DNA from: an uncultured Peptococcaceae bacterium
GTDB taxonomy: Bacteria > Bacillota > Peptococcia > Peptococcales > Peptococcaceae
Length of the DNA stretch: 14,144 nt
Direction of reading: 5' to 3'
NCBI GenBank assembly: GCA_902492275.1
Contig: CABUKW010000075.1
Location: 1 to 14,144, forward strand
In this document: in pieces, positions 6,578 through 13,396 of the stretch
Position numbering within the stretch: position 1 is the stretch's first letter
Layout: each line of letters opens with the position of its first letter
Notes under the pieces: model-generated
What the model saw: only the letters and a program-made list of their open reading frames with translations
Told to the model about the DNA's origin: nothing
Databases searched by the model: none
Translations under genes and position numbers: made by a program

Positions 6578-6595
6578 TGCTATGCTGCCGCAAAC

Positions 6596-6653
6596 AAAAA
6601 AAACCCGCGACGTTTCTTTTTCTTTGATGAAAAGAAGAAAGCCGCGGGCTTTT
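6596..6653. terminator. Bidirectional terminator between nudC and yoeB
   Basis: CCCGCG (6604-6609) pairs with CGCGGG (6643-6648), and the pyrimidine-rich and purine-rich inner arms (around 6613-6624 and 6629-6640) extend the stem. Rightward it exits into CTTTTG; leftward into eight T residues (complement of 6596-6603). It therefore serves both converging genes. Confidence 0.8.
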
Positions 6654-6672
6654 GTATATCATATGAGAAAAT

Positions 6673-6933
6673 CTATTTTTCATAATGGCCACGACAAGAA
6701 AGAACAATTAGCTGATGTTCCTCCATCGTATATACCAGCCGGTTTTTATCATCAATCCGCCTGCTCCATTCCTTTACATGCCGTAATGGCTCGGGCTTAC
6801 CCAGCCCTTCTGATAATCCATTGCGCTGAATATCCCGCAACAGTTGATTAATCCGCTTTAACGTTTTGCGGTCTTCACTCTGCCAATACAAATAATCCGC
6901 CCAGCCGTCTGGCGAAAAGGTTATATTAATCAT
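6673..6933 (-). CDS. yoeB: YoeB-family toxin, ribosome-dependent mRNA interferase
   Basis: An 86-aa RelE/YoeB-fold toxin that cuts mRNA at the ribosomal A site. The sequence tracks E. coli YoeB closely: DYLYWQ, then KPEPL with the catalytic Glu (E48), WSRRI, NRLVY with R65, and a C-terminal CRGHYEK with H83 and Y84. These correspond to E46, R65, H83 and Y84 of the E. coli enzyme, so it looks active. The ATG at 6933 overlaps the antitoxin's last codons and stop by 8 bp, the standard coupling for yefM-yoeB. An in-frame extension to 6987 lies inside yefM and has no support. Confidence 0.95.
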   Translation of the reverse strand: MINITFSPDGWADYLYWQSEDRKTLKRINQLLRDIQRNGLSEGLGKPEPLRHVKEWSRRIDDKNRLVYTMEEHQLIVLSCRGHYEK

Positions 6934-7192
6934 CGCCTTCCATAGCCTCCAGCTCCTCCAGCGATTTGACAATGCCCTGACCTGCATGCACCTGAGCGAG
7001 TCCGCGGTCCAGCTTACTTAGATATGCGGCATTATGCTCCGCCTTCAGCATTTCATTGTACCGCTCTGCGCTAATAATCACCACGTTTTTTTCTGCTTTT
7101 CGTGTCACAATCACTGTTTCGGCTTCGTCTGTCACTTTATCGCAAAAATCCTTTAACCGACTGCGCGCTGTAGAAAAATTCACTGCAATCAT
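6926..7192 (-). CDS. yefM: YefM-family antitoxin
   Basis: An 88-aa Phd/YefM antitoxin. The N-terminal half (MIAVNFSTARSRLKDFCDKV, then VIVTRKAEKNVVIISAERYN) forms the dimeric DNA-binding fold. The C-terminal half, from about residue 55, is acidic and expected to wrap YoeB and block its active site. AGGGGG lies 9 nt before the ATG. With YoeB it should repress its own promoter, whose -10 box is embedded in a TGTACA-type operator just upstream. Confidence 0.94.
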   Translation of the reverse strand: MIAVNFSTARSRLKDFCDKVTDEAETVIVTRKAEKNVVIISAERYNEMLKAEHNAAYLSKLDRGLAQVHAGQGIVKSLEELEAMEGDD

Positions 7193-7220
7193 CGCATCAA
7201 GCCCCCTTTTGGTACTCTAT

Positions 7221-7260
7221 TTGTACAATTTATTGTACCATATAGAATATGCCAGCACAA
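7221..7260 (-). promoter_or_regulatory. yefM-yoeB promoter with TGTACA operator
   Basis: On the minus strand TTGTGC (complement of 7255-7260) lies 17 bp from TACAAT (complement of 7232-7237). Two half-palindromes, TGTACA (7222-7227) and TGTACC (7234-7239), are 12 bp apart and overlap the -10 box and the start site. TGTACA is the known YefM-YoeB operator core, so autorepression is well supported. Confidence 0.75.
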
Positions 7261-7305
7261 GCCCAAAAGCCCGGAAAATATTGGAGTGGCTTCTACTTCC
7301 TACGT

Positions 7306-7971
7306 TTACGCCCACACAAACTGACCCTCGCCAGCCCCAAGCTCAAAGTGATACTTGGCGATGCCTAAATCCACTTTGCTGTAAAAGCCTTTGCCTGCTT
7401 TAGCTGCTACTTGATTGCCGTTCAGGCTGAACTGAAATTTCTGCTGATTCATGGCGGTCGGCGCCAGCAAGGCGGCCTCTACGCCTTTGCGGAACCAATC
7501 CGGCATAGCGCCGTCCACCTGACTCACCGCTTCTACCGATTTCGATTTATGGCTACTGCCCTGGGTGCTACCGTAGCCGATGGCAATAACGCAGCACAGC
7601 TTTTCACCGGTGCCAATTTGAAAAGCGCCCTTCACTTTGCTGTAAGTCAAGCCCACCCAACAAGTGTTCAAACCTAATTGTTGGGCGTACAACACTATTT
7701 TTTCTCCATAATAGCCGCAAAGCTCCTCCAGTTTATCGCCTTTTGGACCAACCATGGCGATATAATTCCGCACGCCGGAAAACTTGCCGTAATGGGCCAT
7801 AAAACTGTCAAAGGCCTTTGGCTCTTCCAACACCAACTGCATATGCAGCCCGCTTTCCCCATTGCACTGCATGATCATCTGCTGCAGCTTTTCTTTGATA
7901 TCGCCTGTAATTTTCTGCGCGGTGTAGGCCCGCACCGAATGTCGTGTTTCCATCGCTTCTCGTAAATCCAT
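7306..7971 (-). CDS. Nitroreductase-family flavoprotein
   Basis: A 221-aa protein opening with MDLREAMETRHSVRAYT, the FMN-binding R-x-S-x-R start of the nitroreductase fold. The middle part, YYGEKIVLYAQQLGLNTCWVGLTYSK, is the helix and loop conserved in the group, and APTAMNQQKFQFSL (about 170-183) matches the family segment SPSAxNxQPW. The overall layout resembles the TM1586-type nitroreductases, which are made as one longer chain. Such enzymes reduce nitroaromatics, quinones or flavins with NAD(P)H; the physiological substrate cannot be told. AGGAGG lies 9 nt before the ATG. It follows the ArsR-type gene by 45 bp on the same strand and is probably its target. No clear terminator is seen after the stop. 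Confidence 0.87.
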   Translation of the reverse strand: MDLREAMETRHSVRAYTAQKITGDIKEKLQQMIMQCNGESGLHMQLVLEEPKAFDSFMAHYGKFSGVRNYIAMVGPKGDKLEELCGYYGEKIVLYAQQLGLNTCWVGLTYSKVKGAFQIGTGEKLCCVIAIGYGSTQGSSHKSKSVEAVSQVDGAMPDWFRKGVEAALLAPTAMNQQKFQFSLNGNQVAAKAGKGFYSKVDLGIAKYHFELGAGEGQFVWA

Positions 7972-8016
7972 CTGATAATTCCTCCTTGAACTGTTCTCAC
8001 CGTTTCAGGGCGCTCG

Positions 8017-8373
8017 TTATACCTCGCCGCTGCGGTCCGGTACACTGCTCATAATTTTTTGAACGTCCTGAAACAAACAGATTAGTTTTTCAATCTGGTC
8101 CGGCTGCGGCTCCAGATAATAATAAATACAGGCGCCCTCTTTGCGGGCTTTCACCAGCGCCGCGTCTTTTAAAATCTGCATATGATGAGATACCGCCGGT
8201 CGGGACAAATTGGTCTTAGCGGCAATATCCACCACCCGCTGACCGCTGCAAGGTCCGTTGAGCATGATGAACAGGATGTGCATACGGGTTTCATCGCCAA
8301 TGGCGGTTAAAACCTTTTGACAGCTGCGAAATTCTTTCTGTAAGCGCGTAATATCCGCTATGGTATTTTCCAT
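8017..8373 (-). CDS. ArsR-family winged-helix transcriptional repressor
   Basis: A 118-aa protein. Residues 15-40 (CQKVLTAIGDETRMHILFIM) and the winged helix VVDIAAKTNLSRPAVSHHMQILKDAALV (47-74), then the wing ARKEGACIYYYLEP, are typical of ArsR/SmtB repressors. The classic metal-binding pair in helix 3 (CxC) is absent; four Cys remain scattered (18, 42, 82, 98), so the inducer may be a thiol-reactive or organic compound rather than arsenite. The start at 8373 has GGAGGT 5 nt upstream; the longer frame reaching 8457 runs through the promoter. It is probably co-transcribed with the nitroreductase and autoregulated through the palindrome in its leader. Confidence 0.9.
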   Translation of the reverse strand: MENTIADITRLQKEFRSCQKVLTAIGDETRMHILFIMLNGPCSGQRVVDIAAKTNLSRPAVSHHMQILKDAALVKARKEGACIYYYLEPQPDQIEKLICLFQDVQKIMSSVPDRSGEV

Positions 8374-8383
8374 CCCACACCTC

Positions 8384-8419
8384 CATCTGTTTAAACAGTT
8401 GAACAAAGTTATTATAGCA
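8384..8419 (-). promoter_or_regulatory. arsR-nitroreductase promoter and palindromic operator
   Basis: The minus strand carries an extended -10 element, TGCTATAAT, whose TATAAT is the complement of 8411-8416. The inferred start is near 8404. Directly downstream is an 18-bp palindrome (8384-8401) with the perfect core CTGTTTAAACAG and one mismatched pair, abutting the Shine-Dalgarno. Binding by the ArsR protein here would block transcription start and is a natural autorepression site. Confidence 0.65.
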
Positions 8420-8560
8420 TAAAAATGCTGTCCCATTACATCGGTAAAGAAAATCAAGATGGATTTGCTTTTGCTGTTTTTCGCCCGAAATTTTGATTAC
8501 AAGAAAAAATTTCTCAGCATTCCCTTTGGTATGAACGAAAATTAAATAACTAAAACAATT

Positions 8561-8603
8561 AAAAATCCCAGATAGATTCAAAAATATATGAATCTATCTG
8601 GGG
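8561..8603 (-). terminator. Terminator of the ArsC/Spx-like gene
   Basis: CCCAGATAGATTCA (8567-8580) pairs perfectly with TGAATCTATCTGGG (8589-8602), a 14-bp stem with an 8-nt loop. It starts 6 bp past the stop codon and on the minus strand is followed by a T-run (complement of 8561-8565). Confidence 0.85.
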
Positions 8604-8608
8604 TTCTC

Positions 8609-8968
8609 TTACTCCTTCCGCAACGCTTCGGCCCATTGTTCTTCTTTAAAGCCAATCAGCACCACACCATTGCCGATTAACAAAGGACGTTTCACCAGCA
8701 TTCCGTCGCTGCCCAACAGCGCGATTTGCTCTGCTTCGCTCATGGTTGGCAGTTTTTCTTTTAAGGCCAGCTCTTTATATTTATTGCCGCTGGTGTTGAA
8801 AAATTTCTTCACTGGCTGACCGCTGGCGGCAATCCATTTGCTCAGCTCGGTTGCTTTTGGATTTTCCTCTACAATATGACGGGATACAAATTCTACGTGA
8901 TTGGCTTCCAACCACTTTTTGGCCTTCTGACAGGTGCTGCACTTCGGATACTGTAGGAATAGATACAT
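8609..8968 (-). CDS. ArsC/Spx-family thioredoxin-fold protein
   Basis: A 119-aa protein of the arsenate reductase-like family. The redox motif C10-S-T-C13 sits right after strand one (FLQYPKCSTCQKAKKWL). KRPLL (93-97) is the conserved cis-Pro region with the ArsC/Spx Arg. Length and layout match both glutaredoxin-type ArsC-like proteins and the RNA polymerase-binding Spx/MgsR group. In this group a two-Cys CXXC often serves redox sensing or general thiol reduction, so true arsenate reduction is not assured. AGGA lies 9 nt before the ATG. A separate extended -10 promoter and its own terminator make it monocistronic despite the ArsR gene nearby. Confidence 0.88.
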   Translation of the reverse strand: MYLFLQYPKCSTCQKAKKWLEANHVEFVSRHIVEENPKATELSKWIAASGQPVKKFFNTSGNKYKELALKEKLPTMSEAEQIALLGSDGMLVKRPLLIGNGVVLIGFKEEQWAEALRKE

Positions 8969-8995
8969 AACGACTCATCCTTTCGTTTTTGTTTT

Positions 8996-9004
8996 ATTAT
9001 AGCA
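8996..9004 (-). promoter_or_regulatory. Extended -10 promoter of the ArsC/Spx-like gene
   Basis: TGCTATAAT on the minus strand (TATAAT is the complement of 8996-9001) lies 27 bp before the ATG. No good -35 hexamer is found at 16-18 bp, which is acceptable for an extended -10 promoter. Confidence 0.6.
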
Positions 9005-9065
9005 CAGCCGCCTTGACAAAACCAGACAGCAGCTTGAAATAAGCGCTTCAGACAGTTTCTTTTAT

Positions 9066-10946
9066 TTACGCTGATACAAACACGCCTGTTTCATAAAGTT
9101 TGTCACCTACAATAACCTGAACCTGATAAGAACCTTTCAAGCCATTTTTATTAATATTCATATCCACATTTCTCGGATCTTCTTTTTTGAATGTGCCGAC
9201 ACACATAGACAATACTTTCTGCGGAACTGTATTATACATATAGCGATGAACATCTCCGATTTGATCTTTTAGCAAAATCTGTACCGTCTCACCTGTTTCA
9301 AACGTCGCATTAAAATGGATTCTGTCTTTCTCATCTAAAACGACAAGCTGATAAACATCCGGTATCTGTTCTCCTGTCACTTCTGCCCGAATTTTCATTC
9401 TGGTTTCCGGTGTAACCATTAAATTTCCTAACAGCTTTCCTTCTTCAAACGATACATTTTCCAAACCCGTATATAACGGCAGTTTTTTTGCCCGATAATA
9501 ACTTGCTGGAACATGCAGTTCATAAACTACTTCATCATTTTTCGTTTCAACAGTAAGCGAATTAAAAATAATCGCTTTCGCATCTTCTCCCGTATAGGCC
9601 ACTGGTGTTTTTGTGCAAATTTTCCCATGTAAAAAACCATTGCTGCCAAAGTGTACCATATAATGCCCTTCATCATAATAATCAACATTTGAAACATTCG
9701 GGGCAAAATATTTTTCACCCAACTCTTTGCCAAACTGCCATACCTGTTCAATGGTTTTCTTCTCGCAATCAATATGATAGCGAACGCCGCGCGTGTATCG
9801 AACATCATTCGGATATTCACTTGGATTTGTTTTGCTGCGCCAGCAACCGTTATCTAAAATCATAACATCACCATCTGGCACTATCACACAGCTATGCTGC
9901 CCATACGGCCATTCAAATTCTGCAAGGTTTCCTGTCGGTGTAAAGAAATATTTGTCCACTATGTCTTGCGGCCACAATTCTGGATCCCCGATAATCCAAT
10001 TTAACACACCAGTTTGATAATCAATATTAATAACCGCATCTTGATTTCTTCCAGACAACGTTAAGCTATTTGTCTTTTTATCATACCAGACCGCATTGTT
10101 ATGGAACCAGTCACGACCATCCGGACTTTTACTAAAACTTCCCACTCCGCTCGGCAAAATTGTTGTATAATCCCAGGTTTTCTTCACCGCTCCGTTTTCC
10201 CGGTCAATTAAAACACAAACATCTTCAACTGTACCACGACTTAAATCTTGTGTTAATACTAAAATATTCCCATCTTCCAGTTCAAACTGGTCATGATGAT
10301 ACCCTCCCGGAATGCGATATTCAGCATATATTTTTCCAAGCAGACTCATTTCATATAACCCAGTGGTATTATACGGGGGAGCAACTAGGCGTTCTGTTCC
10401 GACAAAAATATGACCATTTTCAAACCGCTTAAATGCAAACACCAGATTCAATGTACAATACCAACGGCACTCTCCAGCATAATCATAACCCGCTATCATG
10501 GCCGATGAAGTTGGACTCAAAAACATCAATTGTCCAGTCATATAGCCATCTTTACAGAATACATAAGTTGGAATCTTCACCTTCTCCGGCGCTGGTTCCG
10601 TTTTTATCCGGATAACCTGACGTTGGCCGTCACTCAACTGAATTTCCACTGTATTTTCATAATCAGCATATAAACCATAGATCGGCAGATAGTGTTCCGT
10701 AGTTTCAGGAAATTCAGCAATAAAGTCTCCAGCTGCAGCTTTTCCTTTAATTGTCACACATACACTGACAGATTTCTCTGTTCGAAACATAATCAGTGCC
10801 GTCAGTGGTGTAATACCATACGGATTTAATCGCACAAATGGATTTATTACTGTATATGGACCTTCTCGATATTCTTTTAATAATATTTGCTCTTTTTCAT
10901 GTTGCCTGTCAAGAATGTGTACAAGTTTTTCATAATGGTATAACAT
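9066..10946 (-). CDS. assT: Arylsulfate sulfotransferase (PAPS-independent), no signal peptide
   Basis: A 626-aa protein of the bacterial arylsulfate sulfotransferase family, which moves sulfate from one phenyl sulfate to another phenol through a sulfated His, without PAPS. An N-terminal beta domain (1-125) precedes a beta-propeller. Candidate catalytic residues fit the E. coli AssT set (H252, H356, R374, H436): H217 or H218 (GGYHHDQF), H282 (DWFHNN), R300 (SGRNQD) and H351 (YGQHS). The 18-residue gap between H282 and R300 equals that between H356 and R374. The N-terminus MLYHYEKLVHILDRQHEKEQ is polar, so the enzyme should stay in the cytoplasm, unlike the periplasmic E. coli form. It starts 36 bp after the permease stop and is probably co-transcribed with it. 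GGAG lies about 11 nt before the ATG. The DNA is AT-rich compared with lepA. Confidence 0.9.
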   Translation of the reverse strand: MLYHYEKLVHILDRQHEKEQILLKEYREGPYTVINPFVRLNPYGITPLTALIMFRTEKSVSVCVTIKGKAAAGDFIAEFPETTEHYLPIYGLYADYENTVEIQLSDGQRQVIRIKTEPAPEKVKIPTYVFCKDGYMTGQLMFLSPTSSAMIAGYDYAGECRWYCTLNLVFAFKRFENGHIFVGTERLVAPPYNTTGLYEMSLLGKIYAEYRIPGGYHHDQFELEDGNILVLTQDLSRGTVEDVCVLIDRENGAVKKTWDYTTILPSGVGSFSKSPDGRDWFHNNAVWYDKKTNSLTLSGRNQDAVINIDYQTGVLNWIIGDPELWPQDIVDKYFFTPTGNLAEFEWPYGQHSCVIVPDGDVMILDNGCWRSKTNPSEYPNDVRYTRGVRYHIDCEKKTIEQVWQFGKELGEKYFAPNVSNVDYYDEGHYMVHFGSNGFLHGKICTKTPVAYTGEDAKAIIFNSLTVETKNDEVVYELHVPASYYRAKKLPLYTGLENVSFEEGKLLGNLMVTPETRMKIRAEVTGEQIPDVYQLVVLDEKDRIHFNATFETGETVQILLKDQIGDVHRYMYNTVPQKVLSMCVGTFKKEDPRNVDMNINKNGLKGSYQVQVIVGDKLYETGVFVSA

Positions 10947-10982
10947 CAGAATTTCACTCTCCTTTTTTAATTTAAAGATCTA

Positions 10983-12446
10983 TTAAAAAACGCTAAATAA
11001 AAAAGTCGCCAATGGAACACCTATAACTGTGCAAATAATAGTACCTAAAATGATTGTAAGACCGCCATATTTATAGATATCCTTCGTTTGAATCCATTCC
11101 TTATTTCCATGCATCATTGCTGCATATGGAGAAGCAGCTGGTGTTAAGAACGCCAAGAAAAAGACTATCATTGTCATAACCACAACCAGAGGAATTGGGT
11201 CGAAATGCATCTGTTCAGAGAACGCGAAAATAATCGGTGCCAGGATTGCGCCAATCACTGCATTATTTGCAAAGTTTGTTACAATTACAGCAGTAATCAA
11301 TACAAAGAAAGCAAATAAAATGTATCCTTTTCCTCCTAAAATCGGATTTAGTATCATAACCAAAAATGGTTTAATTCCAGTTTCTTCGGAGGTTAGCAAA
11401 GGAGAAATAAATAATACAACCATAATCAGGCAATATACATTCCAACTTATATGTTTTCCTGCTTGTTTTATATTGAACAATGGTTTCCCATCAATGCGAA
11501 TCAAACATGTCAGCACAATAAACGCTATTGTAATTCCAGAAGTATCCAATGCCTTTAATTTCCCTATGATCCACCATGTTTTTGGTAACAAACCACTAAA
11601 TAACGTGACTATTAAATATAGAACCCATATACAAAACAACATCGTTTGTTGTTTATTCATTTTAGGCAACGTCTCATTTTCAAAAAATTCCGCATTAATT
11701 TGTTCTAACGGTTTTAAATTAGGGCGGAACACAAACTTAATTAAAAGAACATACATGAATATCAAGATTAATGCAATGCAAATATTATAAAGCACATAAG
11801 CAAGTCCACTAATTTCTAAACCAGAGACCTTTTGAAATGCTGCAATAACAATTAAGTTTCCGCCTTTAATGGGAAGTGCAGGTTGTCCCAATGCCGCGCC
11901 GAAAAATGTGCCTAAAACCATGATGGGTACAAAAGAATCTGTTTTTTGATATTCCAGCCGATCTACAATGCTGTAAAGAATAGGCCAGAAAAGTAATAAT
12001 GCCCCTAAAATACCCGTTAAAGCTGATAGAACATAAACGCCAAAAATAAAAATGAAGCAAAAGAGCAACGGTCTGCCATGACCTATTTTCAATTTTAAAA
12101 ACCACTGTCCAATATAGTCAGGAATTTTTGCATCTGTAATAATCCCAAAAAACATCATGCCGAACAGCATTAAAATACCTATTTTATCGCCAAAACTTCC
12201 TGCAAAGATATCCGTAATTGACGCACAACCTGTTATCTCCAACGCAATCAGCCCTAATAAGCTTGGCCACACGGTATCGGCAACCGTCCAGAGATAAATC
12301 ATCCCAATGAAAATACCTAATACTTTCATTCCCATAGGAGTGATTGGCTCCAATGGCGGCAATAACTGAAAACCAAACATAAAAAACAATCCAATTATTA
12401 CATGAACATAAAATAATCCATTTTTCTTTACCGATAGTATACTCAT
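10983..12446 (-). CDS. SLC13/DASS-type anion permease
   Basis: A 487-aa, very hydrophobic protein with about 11-13 predicted membrane helices. Features typical of the divalent anion:Na+ symporter group are two inverted halves, a re-entrant-like segment (LTGILGALLLFWPIL), a matching late segment (TNFANNAVIGAILAPI) and FLTPAASPYAAMMHG near the end. The exact Ser-Asn-Thr sodium signature is not evident, so this is a divergent member. Relatives carry dicarboxylates, sulfate or related anions. The start at 12446 has AGGAGGT 6 nt upstream; 40 extra in-frame codons upstream contain the promoter and operator. With the adjoining sulfotransferase it may import aryl sulfates or move sulfate (inference). 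The DNA is strongly AT-rich; 11761-11820 counts 27% G+C by hand. Confidence 0.88.
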   Translation of the reverse strand: MSILSVKKNGLFYVHVIIGLFFMFGFQLLPPLEPITPMGMKVLGIFIGMIYLWTVADTVWPSLLGLIALEITGCASITDIFAGSFGDKIGILMLFGMMFFGIITDAKIPDYIGQWFLKLKIGHGRPLLFCFIFIFGVYVLSALTGILGALLLFWPILYSIVDRLEYQKTDSFVPIMVLGTFFGAALGQPALPIKGGNLIVIAAFQKVSGLEISGLAYVLYNICIALILIFMYVLLIKFVFRPNLKPLEQINAEFFENETLPKMNKQQTMLFCIWVLYLIVTLFSGLLPKTWWIIGKLKALDTSGITIAFIVLTCLIRIDGKPLFNIKQAGKHISWNVYCLIMVVLFISPLLTSEETGIKPFLVMILNPILGGKGYILFAFFVLITAVIVTNFANNAVIGAILAPIIFAFSEQMHFDPIPLVVVMTMIVFFLAFLTPAASPYAAMMHGNKEWIQTKDIYKYGGLTIILGTIICTVIGVPLATFLFSVF

Positions 12447-12513
12447 AATAAGACCTCCTTGAATATTACAGCCTCTACCAAACTTCTGAAACGATATCAT
12501 ATAAGTTACTCTT

Positions 12514-12557
12514 ATTATAAACATGCTCTCGTTGTAATAGAGATAGCACATGCTATC
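12514..12557 (-). promoter_or_regulatory. Permease-assT promoter with class II Crp/Fnr-type operator
   Basis: TATAAT on the minus strand (complement of 12514-12519) has no -35 hexamer at 16-18 bp. Instead a palindrome, GATAGCACATGCTATC (12542-12557), is centred about 42.5 bp upstream of the start inferred at 12507. That is within a base of the -41.5 position of class II Crp/Fnr activators. Read with Fnr/CprK spacing it is ATAGC-N4-GCTAT. The Crp/Fnr gene immediately upstream is the obvious candidate to bind it. Confidence 0.68.
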
Positions 12558-12578
12558 ATTTCCCATACAATTTTAGAT

Positions 12579-12603
12579 AAAAAAATACTGCCAATACGGC
12601 AGC
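12579..12603 (-). terminator. Short terminator or attenuator after the Crp/Fnr gene
   Basis: CTGCC and GGCAG (12588-12592 and 12598-12602) form a 5-bp stem, extendable by one G-T pair, with a 5-nt loop. On the minus strand it is followed after two bases by seven T residues (complement of 12579-12585). The stem is short, so some read-through into the permease operon is possible. Confidence 0.6.
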
Positions 12604-12607
12604 ATTT

Positions 12608-13261
12608 TCATCTCCGGTAATTCAGTTTTTCTCCTTCTGCATATGCTTTTAACATAGCAGGTTCTAAAATATAAATCTGTTTTTCTATTTTGTCTATTAT
12701 CCACTGTTCCTTTAACGCCCGCAGAATTTTTGCTGTCGTCACTTTGTGAATCCCTAAAATACGACTGATATGCGCATTCGTAAACGTCGAATCTACGATA
12801 TAGGTATCATCTTGTAATTTACTGTTCGTTAAAAGGAGCGCACAGAGCGCATTTGCCGCCTGTCCTTCATGCCGTTCATGATAACGGTAATTATAAGATT
12901 CTACTTTACCAGCAAAAATATGTAAAAGTTCATCGGCAATTGTTGGTGTATTGCGAACATAATGCTTCATCATTTGATAAGGTATTTTATAACAGAAACA
13001 AGTTGTTTTTGCTATAAAATTCCCCATACTTAATCTCTCTTTGGTATAAATAAATGTTAGCCCGAGGATAGAATGAATGTTGTTTGTTGGTTTACGCACC
13101 GTATTGATAATCTCGCCGCCACTTACCGTATCCGCAGTATGATAGCAGGTTCCGCTTACCAAATAATACACATAATCAACCTGCTCTCCCTGCCGAATAA
13201 TGTAAGTTTTTGCTGGGAACTCGCAATAAGTCACATCAGGACTCTGGATCAACTGTTTCAT
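12608..13261 (-). CDS. Crp/Fnr-family transcriptional regulator
   Basis: A 217-aa protein. An N-terminal cyclic-nucleotide-like beta-roll (about 10-95; YIIRQGEQVDYVYYLVSG) is followed by the dimer helix (about 100-130) and a winged helix (about 135-200) with TFTNAHISRILGIHKVTTAKILRALKE as the helix-turn-helix. The N-terminal Fnr-type Cys cluster is missing (only one early Cys, C13), and the Crp cAMP-contact motif is not evident, so the ligand is probably a small molecule of another kind. Members such as CprK sense chlorophenols, making a phenolic or sulfated ligand conceivable next to a sulfotransferase (inference). GGAG lies 9 nt before the ATG, with AAAGG closer. A -10-like TGTTAT, 17 bp from TTGCTG, lies upstream (13290-13320 region) but is weak. 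Confidence 0.88.
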   Translation of the reverse strand: MKQLIQSPDVTYCEFPAKTYIIRQGEQVDYVYYLVSGTCYHTADTVSGGEIINTVRKPTNNIHSILGLTFIYTKERLSMGNFIAKTTCFCYKIPYQMMKHYVRNTPTIADELLHIFAGKVESYNYRYHERHEGQAANALCALLLTNSKLQDDTYIVDSTFTNAHISRILGIHKVTTAKILRALKEQWIIDKIEKQIYILEPAMLKAYAEGEKLNYRR

Positions 13262-13343
13262 GCCTTTTCACTCCATAGATACTTTATTTTTATAACATAA
13301 ACTTTCCGATTCGTCAGCAATGATTCCTTCAGAACCTGTTTAG

Positions 13344-13376
13344 AAAAAAAACTGCATATCATACACGACATGCAGT
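13344..13376 (-). terminator. Terminator of lepA
   Basis: ACTGCAT (13351-13357) pairs with ATGCAGT (13370-13376) around a 12-nt loop. The minus strand then runs into eight T residues (complement of 13344-13351). It lies 21 bp past the lepA stop codon and upstream of the Crp/Fnr promoter region. Confidence 0.8.
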
Positions 13377-13396
13377 CCTATAAAACGAATAGTTCA

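Noticed and set aside
6582..6851. 89-codon plus-strand frame after nudC
   Set aside because: It starts inside the bidirectional terminator and is antisense to yoeB.
8017..8968. A classical arsenic resistance operon (arsR plus arsC)
   Set aside because: The ArsR-type protein lacks the metal CxC site, the ArsC-like gene has its own promoter and terminator, and no arsenite pump is present.
11320..11790. 156-codon plus-strand frame inside the permease gene
   Set aside because: It is a shadow of a membrane protein on the opposite strand, without a ribosome binding site.
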